Part shown: positions 17,001 through 19,271 of the stretch, one piece after another
Numbering within the stretch: the first letter of the stretch is position 1
Layout: each line of letters opens with the position of its first letter
Source of the DNA: Phoronis ovalis
Lineage: Eukaryota > Phoronida > Phoronidae
DNA: 19,271 bases
Assembly: GCA_028565635.1 (NCBI GenBank)
Contig: JAOXYB010016021.1
Coordinates: 1-19,271, forward strand
Reading direction: 5' to 3'
The notes under the pieces: model-generated
What the model was told of the DNA's origin: nothing
The model's database searches: none
Seen by the model: only the letters and a program-made list of their open reading frames with translations
Made by a program: the position numbers and the translations under genes

Positions 17001-17218
17001 ATACAATATCAGTCTTAGAAATCTCAAACTGAAAGATATCTCAAATGTGAATTTTTTTTTCATATATTTTTTTACATGTATATACCTGCTTGGGGAACAA
17101 CTGCTGACAGAAGTGTAAGCATGCTTGAATATCACACTTTTCTGTGCTAACTTATTAATGTTTGGTGTTCTGCAATTAGTATTGTTGTATACTTGCGTCT
17201 CAAAGCCTGCATCATCAG
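13014..17218 (-). CDS. SGSH: N-sulphoglucosamine sulphohydrolase (heparan N-sulfatase), lacks first exon
   Basis: This lysosomal sulfatase removes the N-sulfate from terminal glucosamine in heparan sulfate. Exons in order of transcription: 17218-17086, 16838-16705, 15077-14927, 14728-14490, 14064-13889, 13625-13014; phases match at all junctions. They give 480 residues with stop TAA at 13014-13016. Family motifs in order are DDAGFE (metal Asp pair), SVSSCSPSR (formylglycine Cys), [70 protein letters not shown] and [20 protein letters not shown], which is nearly identical to vertebrate SGSH. Human SGSH has 502 residues with the Asp pair at 31-32, so only about 30 N-terminal residues (signal peptide, first strand) are missing, probably in an exon beyond the window. 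Several N-glycosylation sequons remain (NNT, NST, NRT, NLT, NIT). Confidence 0.96.
14065..14489 (-). other. SGSH intron, nothing further seen
   Basis: AT-rich intron of 425 bp with donor GTATGT and acceptor ATCACAG on the - strand. The + strand open frame 14446-14676 is a shadow of the SGSH exon. Confidence 0.55.
14490..15077 (-). other. SGSH: SGSH catalytic-core exons with GKKHVGPE and HDPHRCGH
   Basis: Exon 15077-14927 carries [20 protein letters not shown]. Its Lys (15063-15061) and His (15060-15058) match the conserved sulfate-binding Lys/His of the family, and GRNST is a likely N-glycan site. Exon 14728-14490 carries [15 protein letters not shown], whose His at 14703-14701 matches the catalytic His, and [20 protein letters not shown]. 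Donor GTAATT (14926-14921) is weak in form, but the joined codon ATT and the family alignment support it. Confidence 0.92.
15240..16060. repeat. TGACC/AGGTCA-rich repeat in an SGSH intron
   Basis: Dense, loosely periodic TGACC and CCTTTGACC motifs run from about 15340 to 15900. They include TGACCTTTGACCC (15611-15623, a direct repeat of two AGGTCA-type half-sites spaced by one on the - strand), palindrome TGACCT-ATT-AGGTCA (15637-15651) and palindrome GGTGACCT-TT-AGGTCACC (15806-15823). Short AGGTTGCAC motifs face inward near 15275 and 16040 (the latter as GTGCAACCT), perhaps the ends of a dispersed element. No convincing coding frame. This style of repeat is known in invertebrate genomes, but I cannot name the family. 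Confidence 0.55.
16061..16704. other. Rest of the SGSH intron; contains a short MITE relic
   Basis: Mostly unremarkable AT-rich DNA. Only 16590-16650 is recognised as transposon-derived. No exon or RNA gene was seen. Confidence 0.5.
16590..16650 (+). mobile_element. Relic of the right end of the CCCAGGG-tipped MITE
   Basis: ACCCTTTCAAGCGAAAATATGTTGAAACATATGTAACCACTTCTGTATTG-like sequence (read in pieces here) parallels the right end of the element at 9872-10202: ACCCTTTCACGCGAAATTTTG, then TTGGAACATACGTACCCACTTTCATATTG. The terminal CCCCTGGG is lost and no target duplication is visible. Confidence 0.5.
16705..17218 (-). other. SGSH: SGSH exons with metal-binding Asp pair and formylglycine cysteine
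   Basis: Exon 17218-17086 starts in the split codon completing A-D-D. The two Asp codons are at 17216-17211. The Cys of C-S-P-S-R, which the formylglycine-generating enzyme would convert to the catalytic aldehyde hydrate, is at 17099-17097. The Arg codon of that signature is split across the intron (AG at 17087-17086, G at 16838). Exon 16838-16705 continues [16 protein letters not shown] and ends in the split Gly codon before IIGKKH. C-x-P-x-R is intact, so activation should be possible. Confidence 0.93.
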
Positions 17219-17516
17219 CTTCAAATCAAAAAGAGCCATTATTATTTATACATAACAGAATAACAAAATGTAACTACTAATTATTAAACTGTATGAAACA
17301 CAGTCACCTGGTGAGAAAGTGTATTTGTATTTTTAAGTAAATATATGATATCGCAGCTACTACGATTTACAAATGGTGCATAATTAACGGGAAAACAAAT
17401 TATTAACAGATTATTAACGGGAGAAAGGATAGCAGATAAGTAACAGGAGCAATAATTAACTACTGACTTTAATTAGAATAAGGTAAATTTCTTACACTCC
17501 ACTATAGTCAGCTACC
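17219..17516. other. DNA just upstream of the first SGSH exon found; nothing recognised
   Basis: AT-rich intron sequence preceding the acceptor at 17219-17220 (- strand). The frame of the exon hits a stop a few codons upstream of the acceptor, which confirms that a separate upstream exon must supply the N terminus. Confidence 0.5.
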
Positions 17517-17856
17517 CATGGTGGTCCTGAGCTACTGTCGTGTTGTCAACTTGTAAAAAACAACTCGACAATTCAGTATGAAATGTCGAGTTGTCGACTT
17601 GCATAAAAGTCGACAACTCGACAAATAGTATGAAATGTCGTGTTGTCGACTGGTTTCAAGTCAGCAACATGCCACTCTATACTTAGATTGTCGTGTTGTC
17701 GACTTCATACAAGGTGACAACACAATATTCTGTACTAAAATTGTTGTGTTATCAACTTGAAATAACTCGACAACATGACATTCTATACTAAGATTGTTGT
17801 GTTGTCTAGTCATTTTTTACAAGTCGACAACACGACAGTAGCTCAGAGTCACCATG
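17517..17856. repeat. 340-bp element: 44-bp terminal inverted repeats enclosing six tandem GTCGAC hairpins
   Basis: Positions 17517-17560 and 17813-17856 are inverted copies (44 bp, about four mismatches; both hold GAGCTACTGTCGTGTTGTC). Inside, six units start near 17536, 17584, 17636, 17689, 17742 and 17795, a period of 48 then about 53 bp. Each is itself an inverted repeat built on TGTCGTGTTGTCGACTTG. Unit 2 is a perfect 17-bp hairpin (17584-17600 with 17607-17623, loop of six). Between hairpins lies TATACTAAGAT-like spacer. There is no open frame of note and no clear target duplication. It looks like a foldback-type MITE or a hairpin satellite. Confidence 0.82.
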
Positions 17857-18111
17857 TAAACATGAATTTTCTGATAAGATGTGTATATCAAATAACAATC
17901 ACACTGTAAAACAAGAATAAAAGTACACGGTTCTGCCCCCAGGGGCTCTAGTCTTAGGCTCTGTTCCACTGTAGGCTCTCTGAGGGGGGGGGGGCTACTG
18001 CCATCCAAAGTGGTTATACATGCTGCACTATGGGGTATCGTTTTTCAGGGTATCTGATTGCAATTGCAGTATATATTTCAGCCCCTGGACGCTCACAACA
18101 GGGTATATTTT

Positions 18112-18506
18112 CCCCGGTGGGTACTCATGGGTTTTTGAATACGGGGATGTGCCGCGGAACCCAATCCAAAATTTTAGCTTGCGGTAGCAAACCCAATCCA
18201 AATTTTTTGAAATATAAGGGTAGCAATCCAAATTTTGTGAAATATAAGGGTAGCAGTCCAAATTTTTAAAATATTTGAGTAGCAATCCATTTTTACACAA
18301 ACTGACTGATACAAACCAAATTCAAAAAATCATTTTATGGATACAAACCTAAAATTAATCAAAATTATTTGCTGTAAGCAGCGGGTAGCAATCCCAATTT
18401 TTTTATTTCTTTACGGTAGCAATCCAAAAAAATACAGTAAGAAGTACGTATACAATCCAAATGGGCTACACATCCCCTCCAAAAAATACCTTGAGTACCC
18501 CCCGGG
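18112..18506. mobile_element. Nested CCCGG-tipped MITE, 395 bp, 8-bp target duplication TATATTTT
   Basis: Left end CCCCGGTGGGTACTCATGG (18112 on); right end in reverse complement CCCGGGGGGTACTCAAGG. The octamer TATATTTT lies on both sides (18104-18111 and 18507-18514). Inside is a tandem array of about 30-bp units, GGTAGCAATCCAAATTTTTT with GAAATATAAG (near 18183, 18219, 18249, 18278, 18384 and 18415). No coding sequence. Removing it and one octamer restores CAACAGGGTATATTTTTAG, the unit of the outer element. Confidence 0.8.
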
Positions 18507-18765
18507 TATATTTTTAGTTCACTGCTAACATTAAAAATGGTTCCGAAAATCTAATCCGGTTACAACGGATGTTTTAGCCATGTTTGTTTATACAGGGGCA
18601 TGTTTTTTTGCCATGGGTGTTACTAAAGGATTATGTTTTTAGCGATCTTTTCTGACAACGGGGTACATTTTTAGCCACAGTCTGGATTTATTCAGACTGG
18701 TTTTTAGCCATCTTTTCGGACAACGGAGTATGTTTTTGACATAAAGCTGGCTTGCAACTTGTCCT

Positions 18766-18823
18766 AGCTTTATGACCCTACTATGGCTTGCCTACGGCTT
18801 CACCATAGTAGGGTCATAAAGCT
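18766..18823. repeat. Perfect 21-bp hairpin AGCTTTATGACCCTACTATGG
   Basis: Arms 18766-18786 and 18803-18823 are exact reverse complements with a 16-base loop (CTTGCCTACGGCTTCA). It lies within the right part of the outer MITE. The left arm and most of the loop recur at 18974-19008. Confidence 0.9.
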
Positions 18824-18973
18824 GGGTCTAGCTTGCAACGGGTATAGGGTTTTGAGGACTGTGCCTCATCCCTGTACCAAAAAATGGGCAAGTAGCCCCC
18901 CGGGGCTCTGTTTTGTGTCCGACCATTTCAGGTAGTGGCAAAAATAGTTTATAAGTCTAGTTTGAGTGTAGTT

Positions 18974-19022
18974 CTAGCTTTATGACCCTACTATGGCTTG
19001 CCTACGGCAGCGTAGGGTCATA
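18974..19022. repeat. Second copy of the hairpin unit, right arm shortened
   Basis: Bases 18974-19008 are identical to 18764-18798 (35 bp). The right arm keeps only 11 paired bases (GTAGGGTCATA, 19012-19022, with TATGACCCTAC, 18981-18991). This copy lies outside the MITE boundary at 18904. Confidence 0.85.
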
Positions 19023-19271
19023 GTTCAGACAGTGTAAAAATCAGTAGAAGTTGGTGTCTTTCAAAAACACTCACCGTGTGTCAAAAAATTCAAAGCGGTT
19101 TTGTTGCCTTCTTTGTCTATGATACTTCTTCTTCTGTTTTCAATTAGTACTCCTCAAGGTTACTTCTAGCCCACAAATCCACTACCACTACAATCAACGC
19201 AAAATTTCCATCCTGCAGACTTCATTTGGCAGGATATGACGTCACATTTACCAGCGACACGAGGCGGCAAT
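19023..19271. other. Right edge of the window; candidate promoter-side DNA, no coding exon shown
   Basis: Less repetitive than the preceding 2 kb. On the - strand there is a donor-like GTGAGT (19074-19069) after sequence with no fitting start codon, which could be a 5' UTR exon of SGSH or chance. No signal-peptide-like frame joins in phase to the exon at 17218. Confidence 0.35.
19237..19244. promoter_or_regulatory. CRE-like palindrome TGACGTCA
   Basis: A perfect cyclic-AMP response element octamer near the right edge, followed by a more GC-rich stretch (GCGACACGAGGCGGC). If the SGSH promoter or a divergent promoter lies here, this could bind CREB/ATF-type factors. An eight-base match alone is weak evidence. 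Confidence 0.3.

Larger units (their letters stand above)
17984..18904. mobile_element. Outer CCCGGG-tipped MITE, interrupted by a nested copy
   Basis: The right end, read in reverse complement from 18904, is CCCGGGGGGCTACTTGCCCAT. The left end is GGGGGGGGGGGCTACTGCCAT from 17984, where the tip has become an 11-base G run. Flanks GCTCTCTG and GCTCTGTT agree at six of eight bases, a weak target duplication. The interior has CAGGGTATATTTTTAGCCA-type tandem units (near 18047, 18097 and 18600-18745), shared with the relic at 1750-1964. A second element occupies 18112-18506. Without it the outer element is about 518 bp. Confidence 0.6.

Noticed and set aside
17517-17856. Possible CRISPR array because of regularly spaced palindromic repeats
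   Set aside because: The genome is clearly eukaryotic, the repeats are diverged hairpins, the spacers are similar to each other, and the whole is bounded by inverted repeats.
18028-18528. Open frames with repeated peptides (such as the NPNF / YKGS repeats)
   Set aside because: The peptide repeats simply mirror the 30-bp tandem array inside the nested MITE; there is no start context or splice support.
19075-19230. Reverse-strand candidate first exon of SGSH ending at donor GTGAGT
   Set aside because: In the phase needed to join exon 17218 it has an upstream stop, no start codon and no hydrophobic signal; at best a 5' UTR exon.

Overview
The window is nuclear DNA from an animal. It is AT-rich, its genes are split by short to medium GT-AG introns (about 160 bp to 1.7 kb), it has two eukaryotic-type tRNA genes with internal promoters and T-run terminators, and it is crowded with small non-autonomous DNA transposons. 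The invertebrate-like formin and the repeat style suggest a marine invertebrate, perhaps a non-vertebrate deuterostome. That placement is a guess and was not tested.

Left 11.6 kb (+ strand): the last 20 coding exons of a formin, which enters from beyond the left edge and stops at 11577. Joined, they keep one open frame of 911 codons: FH3/armadillo region, coiled coil, a very short FH1, a complete FH2, and a Ser/Asn/Thr-rich tail ending in a possible PDZ ligand. Two tRNA genes, Leu(AAG) and Glu(CTC), lie in two consecutive introns in the sense direction. Another intron carries a tandem duplication that copies its own 3' splice site. Three introns are enlarged by repeats (about 1.75-2.65 kb, 8.85-9.18 kb and 9.87-10.2 kb).

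Middle (11578-13013): the space between two convergent genes. It holds the formin 3' UTR, a 518-bp MITE with near-perfect terminal inverted repeats and TA flanks, and candidate poly(A) signals for both genes.

Right part (- strand, 13014-17218): six exons of a lysosomal N-sulphoglucosamine sulphohydrolase (SGSH, heparan N-sulfatase), including the formylglycine cysteine signature and the other metal/active-site residues. The exon for the signal peptide and the first beta strand was not found and probably lies beyond 19271. The last 2 kb is a repeat patchwork: a 340-bp array of six hairpins, nested MITEs with an 8-bp target duplication, and a hairpin copied twice.

The two genes have no evident functional link: one protein would nucleate and elongate actin filaments in the cytoplasm, the other degrades heparan sulfate in lysosomes. 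The most unusual material is the family of GC-tipped MITEs (termini CCCGG or CCCAGG, internal degenerate tandem arrays, 8-bp target duplications), the hairpin array, and the duplicated splice acceptor that would truncate the formin before FH1-FH2.
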